A stretch of 64,000 nucleotides of DNA. Origin: Actinopolymorpha rutila (GTDB lineage Bacteria > Actinomycetota > Actinomycetes > Propionibacteriales > Actinopolymorphaceae). Where the stretch lies: NCBI RefSeq assembly GCF_013407855.1, contig NZ_JACBZH010000001.1, positions 2,604,001 to 2,668,000 on the forward strand, written 5' to 3'. Below the pieces are notes generated by a model, which was given only the letters and a program-made list of their open reading frames with translations, was not told where the DNA came from and did not search any database. This document shows, in pieces, positions 36,097 through 45,539 of this stretch. Every line of letters starts with the position of its first letter. Positions within the stretch are counted from its first letter, which is position 1. A program made the position numbers and the translations under genes.

Positions 36097-36834
36097 TCAG
36101 CGCTCGATCAGGGTGAGCTCGAACGCATACCGCGCGGCCCGATAGACGTGTGAGCCGTACTCCACCGCCCGGCCCACGTCGTCGTACGCGGTCCGGGTCA
36201 TGGTGAGCAGAGCGGCGCCCTTGTTCTCGTGCAGGTCCTTCGCCTGTGCGGCCGAGGCGGCGCACGCCCCGATCGTCTGCCGGGCTACGCGGAGCTGGAT
36301 GCCCGCGCCCCGAAGTACGGCGTACAGCCCGTTCGCCTGCAACTGCTCGGCGGTCACCTCGACCAGCCCGGGCGGGAGATAGTTGGTCATCAGGGCCAGC
36401 GGCTCGTCCTGGGCGTACCGCAGCCGGCGGATCCGCAGCACCTCCGCCTCGGCGGGCAGGCCCAGCGCAGCCGCCACGTCCTCCGGCGCCGGGCACAGTC
36501 GCAGGTCGCGCACCACCGTCGTGGGGTGCTGGCCGGCGCGGGCCAGGTCGTCGTACAGGCTGGAGAGTTCGATCGACCGGCGTACCTGGGACTGGACCAC
36601 CTGGGTGCCGACACCGCGCTTGCGGACCAGCAGCCCCTTGTCCACGAGGTACTGGATGGCCTGCCGCATCGTCGGCCGGGACAGCGACAACTGGTCGGCC
36701 AGGACGATCTCGTTCGGCAGTTTGGCGCCCGGTGCGAGCCGGCCGGCGACGATCTCCCGCTCGATCTGCTCGGCCACCTGGAAGTACAGCGGCACCGGGC
36801 TGCGCCGGTCCACCGTCACCGCGAGTGGCGTCAC
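36097..36834 (-). CDS. iolR: GntR/UTRA transcriptional regulator, probable inositol repressor
   Basis: A 245-residue HutC-type GntR regulator from the GTG ending at 36834, with AGGAG upstream. The winged helix-turn-helix is at residues 15-80 (YFQVAEQIEREIVAGRLAPG, LPNEIVLADQLSLSRPTMRQ, GLLVRKRGVGTQVV); the UTRA effector domain follows (LRIRRLRYAQDEPLALMTNY to AVEYGSHVYRAARYAFEL). It is divergent from the inositol genes. The intergenic region holds TGTCCTGACA, which fits the published consensus of the Corynebacterium GntR regulator IolR. Repression of the iol genes, relieved by an inositol intermediate, is therefore a good inference. Its 3' end is partly duplicated beyond the DUF222/IS island. 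Confidence 0.8.
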   Translation of the reverse strand: MTPLAVTVDRRSPVPLYFQVAEQIEREIVAGRLAPGAKLPNEIVLADQLSLSRPTMRQAIQYLVDKGLLVRKRGVGTQVVQSQVRRSIELSSLYDDLARAGQHPTTVVRDLRLCPAPEDVAAALGLPAEAEVLRIRRLRYAQDEPLALMTNYLPPGLVEVTAEQLQANGLYAVLRGAGIQLRVARQTIGACAASAAQAKDLHENKGAALLTMTRTAYDDVGRAVEYGSHVYRAARYAFELTLIER

Positions 36835-36994
36835 GCTCGCTCCTAGGCTGGGTCGCTGAGGCTGGAATTACTGAGGCTGGACCTGCTGGTCGGGAGGTCT
36901 CTGGCTGGAGGTGAGTCGGTCGGTGTGGCGTCGTGGGCGGTCACTGTCGGCGTCCAGTGTGCCGTACGGCCACCCCGACAGCCTAACGTCATAA

Positions 36995-37004
36995 TGTCCT
37001 GACA
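36995..37004 (+). promoter_or_regulatory. Predicted IolR operator with a nearby TTGACA -35 box
   Basis: TGTCCTGACA is a TGTC/GACA inverted repeat that fits the IolR consensus KGWCHTRACA at every position. A TTGACA box lies 5 bases downstream (37010-37015), so a bound repressor would sit against the -35 of the inositol operon. A clear -10 is not obvious (AACACT with 17 bases spacing). Confidence 0.65.
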
Positions 37005-37070
37005 AACTATTGACACGGTCGTAACAGGAGAGAACACTCTCCCGAGAACTCCCCGGACGAGAGGGCGGGC

Positions 37071-38072
37071 ATGAAGGTCGGACTGGTCGGCGTCGGACGG
37101 ATCGGGGCGTTACACGCCGGAACCCTGTGTGACCTGCCCGGCATCGACACCGTTCTGGTCGCCGACGCCGATCCCGGCCGGGCGAAGGTCTGCGCGGACC
37201 GCTTCGGGCTCACCCCGGTGGGAAGCGTGGACGACCTGTTCGCCGCCCGGCCCGACGGGGTGGTGATCGCCGCACCCACCGCCGCGCACGCCGAGCTCGT
37301 GGGCCGGGCCGCCCGGGCCGGGGTCGCGGTGTTCTGCGAGAAGCCGCTCGCGCCCGACGCCGCCGGCACCCGCGCGGTGCTCGCGGAGGTCGAGGCCGCG
37401 GGCGTTCCGTTGCAGGTGGGCTTCCAGCGCCGCTTCGACCCCGGCTACCAGGCAGCGAAGGAGCGGCTCCGGTCAGGCGAACTCGGCCGGCTGCACTCGG
37501 TGTGGGCCTGCACCCTCGACCCCGCGCCGCCGCCCGCCGCATACCTGCCCACTTCCGGCGGAATCTTCCGCGACTGCGGCGTGCACGACTTCGACGCGGT
37601 GCGCTGGGCGACCGGTGCGGAGGTCGTCGAGGTGCACGCCACCGGTGCCAACCGGGGAGCGGGCTTCTTCGCGGCCGCCGACGACGTGGACACCGGCCAT
37701 GCCCTGCTGACCCTGGACGACGGGACGCTGGCGTCGGTCGCGGTGTCGCGCTACAACGGCGCCGGGTACGACGTACGGCTGGAGCTGCACGGGTCCCTGG
37801 GAACGGCGGTCGCCGGGCTGGACGCCCGCGCGCCGCTGGCGTCGGCCGAACCGGGGACGCCAGGGCCGGGCGGTGCGGCGTACGCCAACTTCGCCGAACG
37901 TTTCGCTGCCGCCTACGTCGCTGAACTCGCCGCGTTCGCCGACGTCGCCGCCGGCCGGATCTCGTCGCCGTGCGGCGGCGAGGACGCGCTGGAGGCGTTC
38001 TACGTCGCGGACGCCGCTGAACTGTCCCGCCGGGAAAACCGTCCCGTGCGGATCGAGGAGGTACGCCGGTGA
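37071..38072 (+). CDS. iolG: myo-Inositol 2-dehydrogenase-like Gfo/Idh/MocA oxidoreductase
   Basis: First gene of the inositol operon. It should oxidise myo-inositol to scyllo-inosose with NAD. It has 333 residues: Rossmann loop MKVGLVGVGRIGALHAGTL, the family motif VAVFCEKPLAPDAAGT (catalytic Lys of EKP), VGFQRRFDPGYQAAKERLRS and GGIFRDCGVHDFDAVRW (Asp/His pair). The sequence is of the IolG/IdhA type, but this superfamily acts on many sugars and a second member lies at the end of the cluster. The start follows GAGGGCGGGC and its stop overlaps the iolC start (GTGA). Confidence 0.88.
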   Translation: MKVGLVGVGRIGALHAGTLCDLPGIDTVLVADADPGRAKVCADRFGLTPVGSVDDLFAARPDGVVIAAPTAAHAELVGRAARAGVAVFCEKPLAPDAAGTRAVLAEVEAAGVPLQVGFQRRFDPGYQAAKERLRSGELGRLHSVWACTLDPAPPPAAYLPTSGGIFRDCGVHDFDAVRWATGAEVVEVHATGANRGAGFFAAADDVDTGHALLTLDDGTLASVAVSRYNGAGYDVRLELHGSLGTAVAGLDARAPLASAEPGTPGPGGAAYANFAERFAAAYVAELAAFADVAAGRISSPCGGEDALEAFYVADAAELSRRENRPVRIEEVRR

Positions 38073-39013
38073 GCTATGACCTGATCACCATGGGCCGGGT
38101 CAGTGTCGACCTGTATCCCAACGACGTGGGTGTGCGCCTGCCAGAGGTGACGTCCTTCGCGAAGTTCCTCGGCGGCAGCGCCACGAACGTCGCGGTGGCC
38201 GCCGCCCGGCACGGCCGGCGGTCGGCGGTGATCACGCGAACCGGCGCAGATCCCTTCGGCGACTACATCCACCAGGCGCTGCGCGGCTTCGGTGTGGACG
38301 ACCGCTTCGTCACGCCGGTGCCGCACCTGCCCACGCCGGTGGTGTTCTGCGAGATCTTCCCGCCGGACGACTTCCCGCTGTACTTCTACCGCTTCCCCAA
38401 GGCGCCCGACCTGGAGTTGTACGAGTCGGAGCTGGACCTCGACGCCATCCGCGCCGCAAGGATCTTCTGGGTCACCGGCACCGGCCTGTCCGAGGAGCCC
38501 AGCCGGGCCACGACCCTGGCCGCGCTGCGGGCCCGCGAGCATCGTTCGCACACCGTGCTGGACCTCGACTACCGGCCGATGTTCTGGAACGACGTGGAGA
38601 CCGCGCGGTCGGTGATCGGCGCCGCCGTCGAGCACGCCACGGTCGCGGTCGGCAACCTGGACGAGTGCGAGGTTGCCGTCGGAACCCGTGACCCGGACAA
38701 GGCCGCGCAAGCGCTGCTTGACAGGGGCGTCGAGCTCGCGGTGGTGAAGCAGGGACCGCGTGGTGTGCTGGCGCGCACGCGTACCGAGGAGACCGTCGTG
38801 CCGCCGGTTCCGGTGGACGTGGTGAACGGCCTCGGTGCCGGTGACGCGTTCGGAGGCGCGTTGTGCCACGGGCTGTTGTCCGGTTGGGACCTGACCCGGG
38901 TGATGCGGTTCGCCAACGCCGCCGGGGCGTACGTCGCTGCCCGGCTCGCGTGCGCGGACGCGATGCCCGACGAGGCCGAGGTCGACGCACTGCTGGCGAA
39001 GGTCACCCCATGA
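38069..39013 (+). CDS. iolC: 5-dehydro-2-deoxygluconokinase
   Basis: A PfkB-family kinase of 314 residues that phosphorylates 5-dehydro-2-deoxy-D-gluconate at O6, the fifth step of inositol breakdown. Motifs: LITMGRVSVDLYPNDVGVRL and FAKFLGGSATNVAVAAARHG (both characteristic of IolC), YRFPKAPDLELYESELDLDA, and the PfkB signature NGLGAGDAFGGALCHGLL with the catalytic Asp. GTG 38069 overlaps the previous stop; ATGA overlap follows with the aldolase. Confidence 0.95.
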   Translation: MSYDLITMGRVSVDLYPNDVGVRLPEVTSFAKFLGGSATNVAVAAARHGRRSAVITRTGADPFGDYIHQALRGFGVDDRFVTPVPHLPTPVVFCEIFPPDDFPLYFYRFPKAPDLELYESELDLDAIRAARIFWVTGTGLSEEPSRATTLAALRAREHRSHTVLDLDYRPMFWNDVETARSVIGAAVEHATVAVGNLDECEVAVGTRDPDKAAQALLDRGVELAVVKQGPRGVLARTRTEETVVPPVPVDVVNGLGAGDAFGGALCHGLLSGWDLTRVMRFANAAGAYVAARLACADAMPDEAEVDALLAKVTP

Positions 39014-39909
39014 CCGTGAACGTGGAGGCCTTGACCACAAGGCGGTTCACCGACCCCGGGGCGATCGCCCGTGCCTACGCCGGCCGCCGTCGCCGCCCGC
39101 TGGTCGGGCCGAGCGGCCGGCTGATGATCGTCGCCGCCGACCACCCCGCGCGCGGAGCCCTGGGCGCGGGCAGGCGCGACCTGGCGATGGCCGACCGGGC
39201 CGAGTTGCTCGGCCGGTTGCTGGTCGCGCTCGACCGGCCCGGCGTGGACGGAGTGCTCGCCGCACCGGACGTGATCGAGGACCTGCTGCTGCTCGGCGCG
39301 CTGGAGGACAAGGTCGTCATCGGCTCGATGAACCGCGGCGGCCTGCCCGGTGCGGCCTTCGAGGTGGACGACCGCTTCACCGCGTACGACCCGGCGAGTA
39401 TCGCCCGGCACGGGCTGGACGCGGGCAAGATGCTGTTGCGCATCGACCTGGCCGACCCCGCCACCGCCGCCACGCTGGAGAGCTGCGCACGTGCGGTGAG
39501 CGCGCTGGCCGAGCAGGGCCGGATCGCGCTGGTCGAGCCGTTCCTCTCCCGGCGGCGCGAAGGGCGGCTGACCAACGACCTGGGTGGCGAGGCGGTGCTG
39601 CGGTCGGCGGTGATCGCCGCCGGTCTCGGGACCACCAGCGCCTACACCTGGCTGAAGCTGCCGGTGGTGGCCGACGCCGAGGAGATGGAACGCGTGGCCG
39701 CGGCGACCACCCTGCCGGTGATGCTGCTCGGCGGCGAGGTCGCCGCCGACCCGGACGCGGCGTACGCGCGGTGGGCGAAGGCACTCGCCCTGCCCACGGT
39801 GCGCGGGCTGGTCGTGGGGCGCTCCCTGCTCTACCCGCCCGGCGACGACGTGGCCGCCGCGGTCGACACCGCCGTGAGCCTGCTCCCGACGGATCTGGAG
39901 GCATCGTGA
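39010..39909 (+). CDS. Cgl0159-type (beta/alpha)8 aldolase of inositol catabolism
   Basis: A 299-residue TIM-barrel protein of the DeoC/LacD-like superfamily, named after the Corynebacterium inositol-cluster gene Cgl0159. It reads GRLMIVAADHPARGALGAG, VIGSMNRGGLPGAAFEVDDR, GKMLLRIDLADPATAATLES and SAYTWLKLPVVADAEEM, with the candidate Schiff-base Lys in the last segment. It sits where IolJ would be expected, so it probably cleaves 2-deoxy-5-ketogluconate 6-phosphate to dihydroxyacetone phosphate and malonate semialdehyde. No iolJ-like gene is visible in the window. ATGA overlap with iolC; GTGA overlap with iolB. Confidence 0.85.
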   Translation: MTVNVEALTTRRFTDPGAIARAYAGRRRRPLVGPSGRLMIVAADHPARGALGAGRRDLAMADRAELLGRLLVALDRPGVDGVLAAPDVIEDLLLLGALEDKVVIGSMNRGGLPGAAFEVDDRFTAYDPASIARHGLDAGKMLLRIDLADPATAATLESCARAVSALAEQGRIALVEPFLSRRREGRLTNDLGGEAVLRSAVIAAGLGTTSAYTWLKLPVVADAEEMERVAAATTLPVMLLGGEVAADPDAAYARWAKALALPTVRGLVVGRSLLYPPGDDVAAAVDTAVSLLPTDLEAS

Positions 39910-40772
39910 ACCACCACCTACCCGCCGGGTCGCTGGCGGAGGACGGCTGGAGCCTGCGGCTCACGCCCAAGCAGGCCGGCTGGACCTACAGCGGGCTCTA
40001 CAACCTCGACCTCGCCGCCGGCGCGTCGCACACCTTCTCCACGGGCGAGGAGGAGCTGGTGGTGCTTCCGCTGTCCGGGCAGGACGTACGCGTGGAGTGC
40101 GAGGGCGCGGCGTACGACCTGACCGGCCGGGCGGACGTGTTCTCCGGTGTGAGCGACTTCGTCTACGTCCCGCGCGACGCCGAGGTCACCGTGTCCTCGC
40201 GTACCGGCGCCCGGGTGGCCCTGCCGTCCGCGCGCTGCGAACGCCGGCTGCCCGTGCGGTACGGCCCGGCCGACCAGGTGCCGGTGGAGCTGCGCGGCGC
40301 CGGGCAGTGCAGCCGCGAGGTGCACAACTTCGCCGCCGCGGGCGTCTTCGAGGCCGACAGGCTGATCGCGGTGGAGGTGCTCACTCCCGGCGGCAACTGG
40401 TCGTCGTACCCGCCGCACAAGCACGACGAGGACCGGCCCGGGCAGGAGTGCCCGCTGGAGGAGATCTACTACTTCGAGGTCGCCGACGGTCCCACCGGTC
40501 CCGGCGTCGCCTACCAGCGCGTCTACGGAACGCCGGAGCGCCCGATCGACGTGCTGGCGGAGGTACGCACTGGCGATGTGGTGACGATCCCACACGGCTG
40601 GCACGGACCGTCGATGGCGGTGCCCGGCTACGACCTGTACTACCTGAACGTGATGGCCGGACCCTCGCCCGACCGGGCCTGGCTGATCTGCGACGACCCG
40701 GCCCACGGCTGGATCCGCGACACCTGGACCGACCAGCCGGTCGATCCACGGCTGCCGATGACGAACCGATGA
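39906..40772 (+). CDS. iolB: 5-deoxy-glucuronate isomerase
   Basis: A 288-residue bicupin isomerase converting 5-deoxy-glucuronate to 5-dehydro-2-deoxygluconate. Cupin metal ligands are in YPPHKHDEDRPGQECPLEEI and EIYYFEVADGP, with VVTIPHGWHGPSMAVPGYDL and YYLNVMAGPSPDRAWLICDD at the C-terminus. All are diagnostic for IolB. GTG 39906 overlaps the aldolase stop. A short gap of 43 bases with GGAGGG separates it from iolD. Confidence 0.95.
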   Translation: MNHHLPAGSLAEDGWSLRLTPKQAGWTYSGLYNLDLAAGASHTFSTGEEELVVLPLSGQDVRVECEGAAYDLTGRADVFSGVSDFVYVPRDAEVTVSSRTGARVALPSARCERRLPVRYGPADQVPVELRGAGQCSREVHNFAAAGVFEADRLIAVEVLTPGGNWSSYPPHKHDEDRPGQECPLEEIYYFEVADGPTGPGVAYQRVYGTPERPIDVLAEVRTGDVVTIPHGWHGPSMAVPGYDLYYLNVMAGPSPDRAWLICDDPAHGWIRDTWTDQPVDPRLPMTNR

Positions 40773-40815
40773 CGACCCTGATGACGGAACCGACGAAGAA
40801 CAACGGAGGGTAGCG

Positions 40816-42705
40816 ATGAGCGACGGCGCATCCACGGTCCGGCTGACGGTGGGACAGGCCCTCGTCAGGTTCCTGGCCGCGCAGTGGTCGGAGCGCGACG
40901 GTGTGGAACAGCGGTTCTTCGCCGGCTGCTTCGGCATCTTCGGGCACGGCAACGTCGCGGGGGTGGGCCAGGCGCTGGCGCAGGCCGCGCACGCCGACCC
41001 CGAGGAGCTGCCGTACTACCAGTCGCGCAACGAGCAGGCGATGGTGCACGCGGCGGTCGGTTTCGCCCGGCTGCGTGACCGGCTGCAGACGTTCGCGTGT
41101 ACGACGTCCATCGGGCCAGGTGCCACCAACCTGGTGACCGGTGCCGCCCTGGCCACGATCAACCGGATCCCGGTCCTGTTGCTGCCCGGCGACATCTTCG
41201 CCACCCGGGTCGCCAACCCGGTGCTGCAGGAGCTGGAGGACCCGCGTTCGTACGACGTCTCCGTCAACGACACCTTGCGCCCGGTGTCGAGGTACTGGGA
41301 CCGCATCAACCGCCCGGAGCAGCTGATCCCTGCAGCGCTGGCGGCGATGCGAGTGCTGACCGACCCGGCCGAGACCGGTGCGGTGACGCTCGCGCTGCCC
41401 CAGGACGTCCAGGCCGAAAGCCACGACTGGCCGGTGGAGTTCTTCGCCCGCAGGGTCTGGCACGTCGCTCGCCCGGTGCCGGAGCCGGCGGCTCTGGACC
41501 GCGCCGTGGAACTGATTCGCTCCGCCCGGCGGCCGTTGCTGGTCGCGGGTGGCGGGGTGATCTACTCCGGCGCGACGCAGGCGCTGGCCGACTTCGCCGC
41601 GGCGACGGGTGTCCCGGTCGCGGAGACCCAGGCGGGCAAGGGCTCGTTGACGTGGGACCACCCGGCCGCCGTCGGCGCGATCGGCGCGACCGGCACCACC
41701 GCGGCCAACGAGTTGGCCGCGCAGGCCGACGTGGTGATCGGGGTCGGCACCCGCTACAGCGACTTCACCACCGCGTCCAGGAGTGTGTTCGCCAACCCCG
41801 ACGTGCGGTTCGTGAACGTCAACGTGGCGTCCTTCGACGCGGCCAAGCATGCGGGGCTCGCGGTGGTCGCCGATGCCAAGGCGACGTTGACAGCGCTGGG
41901 CGAACGCCTGGCCGGCTGGCAGGTCGACCAGGACTACCGCACCCGTACGACCGAACTCGCCGGCAACTGGCAGCGAATCGTCGACGACGCGTACGCCGCG
42001 ACCGCGCCCACCAACCTCGCCCAGACCGCGGTGCTCGGTGCGGTCAACGAGGCGGCCGGCGAGCGCGGCGTGGTGATCAACGCCGCCGGCAGCATGCCGG
42101 GTGAGCTGCACAAGCTGTTCCGCGCCAGGGACCCGAAGCAGTACCACGTGGAGTACGGCTACTCCTGCATGGGTTACGAGATCGCCGCCGGGCTCGGCGT
42201 GCGGTTGGCGGCACCGGACCGGGAGGTGATCGTCCTGGTCGGCGACGGCTCCTACCTCATGCTGGCGCAGGAGATCGTCACCGCGGTGCAGGAGAACGTC
42301 AAGCTCACCATCGTCCTGGTGCAGAACCACGGCTACGCCTCGATCGGCTCGCTGTCGGAGTCGGTCGGTTCGGAGCGCTTCGCCACCAGCTACCGCTACC
42401 GCAACCCGAAGACCGGTGCGCTGGACGGCGACGTGCTTCCGGTCGACCTGGCCGCCAACGCCGCGAGCCTGGGCGCCGACGTCATCCGCGCCGGCAGCCT
42501 GGACGAGCTGCGCTCCGCGCTGGCGAAGGCCCGGGAGGCCACCCGCACCACCCTCGTGCACGTGGAGACCGACCCGCTCACCGGTGCTCCCGACTCGCAG
42601 GCGTGGTGGGACGTCCCGGTCGCCGAGGTCTCCACGCTGGAGGCGACGCAACGGGCGCGGGCGGAGTACGACAAGAACAAGCCCAGCCAGCGGCAGTACC
42701 TGTAG
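40816..42705 (+). CDS. iolD: 3D-(3,5/4)-trihydroxycyclohexane-1,2-dione hydrolase
   Basis: A thiamine-diphosphate enzyme of 629 residues that opens the inositol ring after dehydration. The N-terminal TPP-pyrimidine domain has [20 protein letters not shown] (catalytic Glu) and [20 protein letters not shown]; the middle domain reads [16 protein letters not shown]; the C-terminal TPP domain has [19 protein letters not shown] and the metal motif [20 protein letters not shown] with [23 protein letters not shown] 40816 follows GGAGGGTAGCG. It is the longest gene of the cluster and of normal length. Confidence 0.96.
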   Translation: MSDGASTVRLTVGQALVRFLAAQWSERDGVEQRFFAGCFGIFGHGNVAGVGQALAQAAHADPEELPYYQSRNEQAMVHAAVGFARLRDRLQTFACTTSIGPGATNLVTGAALATINRIPVLLLPGDIFATRVANPVLQELEDPRSYDVSVNDTLRPVSRYWDRINRPEQLIPAALAAMRVLTDPAETGAVTLALPQDVQAESHDWPVEFFARRVWHVARPVPEPAALDRAVELIRSARRPLLVAGGGVIYSGATQALADFAAATGVPVAETQAGKGSLTWDHPAAVGAIGATGTTAANELAAQADVVIGVGTRYSDFTTASRSVFANPDVRFVNVNVASFDAAKHAGLAVVADAKATLTALGERLAGWQVDQDYRTRTTELAGNWQRIVDDAYAATAPTNLAQTAVLGAVNEAAGERGVVINAAGSMPGELHKLFRARDPKQYHVEYGYSCMGYEIAAGLGVRLAAPDREVIVLVGDGSYLMLAQEIVTAVQENVKLTIVLVQNHGYASIGSLSESVGSERFATSYRYRNPKTGALDGDVLPVDLAANAASLGADVIRAGSLDELRSALAKAREATRTTLVHVETDPLTGAPDSQAWWDVPVAEVSTLEATQRARAEYDKNKPSQRQYL

Positions 42706-42755
42706 GACGTTCGGCAGAAGGCGTTCGGCAACTACCCAAGAAGAAGGTTCGGTCA

Positions 42756-44321
42756 ATGTCCACCAGCGACTCCACCAGCACCGGCAGCACCACGCCCGGC
42801 CCGGCCACGTCCGGGGAGGGCCGCCTCACCGTCGTCGAACACTGGATCGGCGGCGCGCCGACGCCCGGCACCTCGACCCGCCGCGGGCCGGTGTGGAACC
42901 CCGCGACCGGCGAGCGGCAGGCCGAGGTGGTGCTGGGCACGCCCACCGACGTCGACCTCGCGGTGCAGACCGCGGCCAAGGCGTTCGCGGGCTGGCAGGA
43001 GGTGTCGGTCAGCAAGCGCGCGAAGGTCCTGTTCTCGTTCCGCGAGCTGGTGAACCGGCACGTCGACGACCTGGCCAGGATCGTCACCGCCGAGCACGGC
43101 AAGGTGCTCTCCGACGCGCGCGGAGAGGTGCTGCGCGGGCTGGAGGTGGTGGAGTTCGCCTGTGGGATTCCCCAACTGCTGAAGGGCGAGTTCTCCGAGC
43201 AGGTCTCCTCCGGGGTGGACGCGTACTCGTTCCGGCAGCCGCTGGGCGTGGTGGCCGGCATCACGCCGTTCAACTTCCCGGTCATGGTGCCGATGTGGAT
43301 GTTCCCGATCGCGATCGCCTGCGGCAACTCGTTCGTGCTCAAGCCGTCCGAGCGTGACCCGTCGGCGGCCCGGCTGATCGCCGAGCTGTGGCAGCAGGCC
43401 GGTCTGCCCGACGGCGTGTTCAACGTCGTGCAGGGTGACAAGGAGGCGGTCGACGCGTTGCTCGAGCACCCCGACGTGGCCGCCGTGTCGTTCGTCGGGT
43501 CGACCCCGATCGCGAAGTACGTCCACCAGAACGCCGCGAAGACCGGCAAGCGGGTGCAGGCGCTCGGTGGCGCGAAGAACCACGCGGTCGTGCTGCCCGA
43601 CGCCGACCTGGACTTCGCCGCGGACCACATCACCGCCGCCGCGTACGGCTCGGCCGGCCAGCGCTGCATGGCGATCTCGGCCGTGGTGGCGGTCGGCGCC
43701 GCGGGCGACGCCCTGGTGGAGAAACTGCGCGAGCGCGCCGCGACGGTGAAGGTCGGCCCGGGCGTGGACGACTCCGCCGAGATGGGCCCGGTCGTCACCC
43801 CGCAGGCCCGTGACCGGGTGGTCGCGGCCGTCGAGCAGGGTACGGCGGAGGGCGCGAAGCTGGTCGTGGACGGCCGCGGCCTGCGCGTCGACGGGCACGA
43901 GGACGGCTTCTTCGTCGGCCCGAACCTCCTCGACCAGGTGACGCCGGCGATGAGCGTCTACCAGGAGGAGATCTTCGGTCCGGTCCTGGTGGTGCTGCGG
44001 GCGGAGACGGCGGCCGAGGCGATCGCGGTGGTGAACGCCAACCCGTACGGCAACGGCACCGCGATCTTCACCGACAGCGGCGAGGCGGCGCGGACGTTCC
44101 AGCGGCAGGTCACCGTGGGAATGATCGGCGTCAACGTGCCGATCCCGGTCCCGATGGCGTTCTACAGCTTCGGCGGCTGGAAGGACTCGCTGTTCGGCGA
44201 CCGGCACGTCCACGGCCCCGAGGGTGTCGGCTTCTACACCCGGGGCAAGGCGGTCACCGCCCGGTGGCCGCACGTGGAGCACGTCTCCGACGCGGCGTTC
44301 CACTTCCCGACGTCGGGCTGA
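42756..44321 (+). CDS. mmsA: CoA-acylating methylmalonate/malonate semialdehyde dehydrogenase
   Basis: The last inositol step: malonate semialdehyde plus CoA to acetyl-CoA (IolA role). 521 residues from ATG 42756, with AAGAAGG upstream. It starts with an extra Ser/Thr/Gly-rich 25-residue leader, then [20 protein letters not shown]. Motifs: [40 protein letters not shown] (Asn where most aldehyde dehydrogenases have the general-base Glu, as expected for CoA-dependent MmsA) and [18 protein letters not shown] with the catalytic Cys. Confidence 0.95.
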   Translation: MSTSDSTSTGSTTPGPATSGEGRLTVVEHWIGGAPTPGTSTRRGPVWNPATGERQAEVVLGTPTDVDLAVQTAAKAFAGWQEVSVSKRAKVLFSFRELVNRHVDDLARIVTAEHGKVLSDARGEVLRGLEVVEFACGIPQLLKGEFSEQVSSGVDAYSFRQPLGVVAGITPFNFPVMVPMWMFPIAIACGNSFVLKPSERDPSAARLIAELWQQAGLPDGVFNVVQGDKEAVDALLEHPDVAAVSFVGSTPIAKYVHQNAAKTGKRVQALGGAKNHAVVLPDADLDFAADHITAAAYGSAGQRCMAISAVVAVGAAGDALVEKLRERAATVKVGPGVDDSAEMGPVVTPQARDRVVAAVEQGTAEGAKLVVDGRGLRVDGHEDGFFVGPNLLDQVTPAMSVYQEEIFGPVLVVLRAETAAEAIAVVNANPYGNGTAIFTDSGEAARTFQRQVTVGMIGVNVPIPVPMAFYSFGGWKDSLFGDRHVHGPEGVGFYTRGKAVTARWPHVEHVSDAAFHFPTSG

Positions 44322-44380
44322 CGTAGAGCGGAGAACCCCACCCGGCAGGCCGGAACGACCGACCTCGGCGTGACCCGCAA

Positions 44381-44447
44381 GTGCAGCAGTGCAGCAACGC
44401 AGCGACGCAGTACGGCGACACCGCAACGCAGCAACGCAGCTACGCAG
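44381..44447 (+). repeat. GCAACGCAG-type repeats in the leader of the binding-protein gene
   Basis: Two copies of GTGCAGCA are followed by five variants of GC(A/G/T)ACGCAG. The whole gap (44322-44497) is AC-rich; after the repeats TTTCGAA occurs twice (44449 and 44480), possibly a regulator site. Confidence 0.65.
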
Positions 44448-44497
44448 GTTTCGAAGCGAAGGCCCGGTTGTATCCGACCTTTCGAAGGGGAGGACCG

Positions 44498-45535
44498 ATG
44501 AGATTCGTCCGTGGGCTTGGTGTGCTCGCCGTGGCGGCGATGCTCACCCTTGCCGGCTGTTCCAACTCCGCGCCGCAGCAGTCCGGCACCGACGCGGGTG
44601 GCGGTGGCGGTGGAGGTGCCGCCGCCGGAGGTGGAGGGGGCAAGGGCGGTGGCGACAAGGGTGGTGCGGCGAAGTCCGACCTCACCGTCGCGGTCGTCAC
44701 TCACGGCCAGGCCGGCGACGCCTTCTGGGACATCGTGAAGTCCGGTGCCGACCAGGCCGGTAAGGACGAGAACGTCAAGGTCACCTACAACGGGGACGGC
44801 GACCCGGCCCGGCAGAGCCAGCTGATCGACAACGCGGTCGCTTCGAAGGTGGACGGACTGGTCGTGTCGATGGCCAACCCGGACGGAGTGAAGGAGAGCG
44901 TCCGCCGGGCGGTCAAGGCAGGCATCCCCGTCGTCACGATGAACTCCGGCCTGGAGAAGTACAAGGAGTTCGGCGCGGTCACCCACGTCGGGCAGAGCGA
45001 GGAGCTGGCCGGCGAGGCGGCCGGCCGCAAGCTCGCCGAGGCCGGGGTGAAGAAGGCGCTGTGCGTGGTGCACGAAGCCGGCAACGTCGGCCTGGAGGCC
45101 CGCTGCGACGGCGTACGCAAGACCCTTGGCGGCACGGTCCGCAATCTTCAGGTGGACGTGTCCAACGTCGCCGACGCACAGAACACCATCAAGGCCCAGC
45201 TCCTTGCCGACAAGAGCATCGACGGCGTTCTCACCCTCAACCCGGTGATCGCCAAGGCCGCCATCTCCGCCCGTCAGGAGGCCGGGAGCAAGGCGAAGTT
45301 GGCGACGTTCGACGTGTCCTCCGACATCTGCGCGGCGATCGCGCGGGGCGACATGCTGTTCGCGGTCGACCAGCAGCCCTATCTGCAGGGCTATCTGCCG
45401 GTGGTGTTCGTGGCGCTGAAGGTCCGCAACGGCAACGACGTCGGCGGCGGGCAGCCGGTCTACTCCGGGCCGGGTTTCGTCACCAAGGCCAACGCCGAGC
45501 AGGTGCGGAAGTTCGCAGAACGCGGGACCCGGTGA
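44498..45535 (+). CDS. Sugar ABC transporter substrate-binding lipoprotein
   Basis: A 345-residue binding protein from ATG 44498, with GGGGAGG seven bases upstream. The lipoprotein signal ends in TLAGC. A long Gly/Ala/Lys linker (residues 33-61) tethers the domain to the membrane. The type I periplasmic fold is of the ribose/inositol (RbsB/IbpA) kind: LTVAVVTHGQAGDAFWDIVK, VDGLVVSMANPDGVKESVRR, GIPVVTMNSG and FAVDQQPYLQGYLPVVFVAL. The ligand is probably inositol or a derivative, given the neighbours; not proven. It is followed after 4 bases by the permease. Confidence 0.92.
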   Translation: MRFVRGLGVLAVAAMLTLAGCSNSAPQQSGTDAGGGGGGGAAAGGGGGKGGGDKGGAAKSDLTVAVVTHGQAGDAFWDIVKSGADQAGKDENVKVTYNGDGDPARQSQLIDNAVASKVDGLVVSMANPDGVKESVRRAVKAGIPVVTMNSGLEKYKEFGAVTHVGQSEELAGEAAGRKLAEAGVKKALCVVHEAGNVGLEARCDGVRKTLGGTVRNLQVDVSNVADAQNTIKAQLLADKSIDGVLTLNPVIAKAAISARQEAGSKAKLATFDVSSDICAAIARGDMLFAVDQQPYLQGYLPVVFVALKVRNGNDVGGGQPVYSGPGFVTKANAEQVRKFAERGTR

Positions 45536-45539
45536 CGCC

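Noticed and set aside
42753..44426. A 557-codon minus-strand frame over mmsA
   Set aside because: Antisense to a complete dehydrogenase; Arg/His/Val-rich without motifs.
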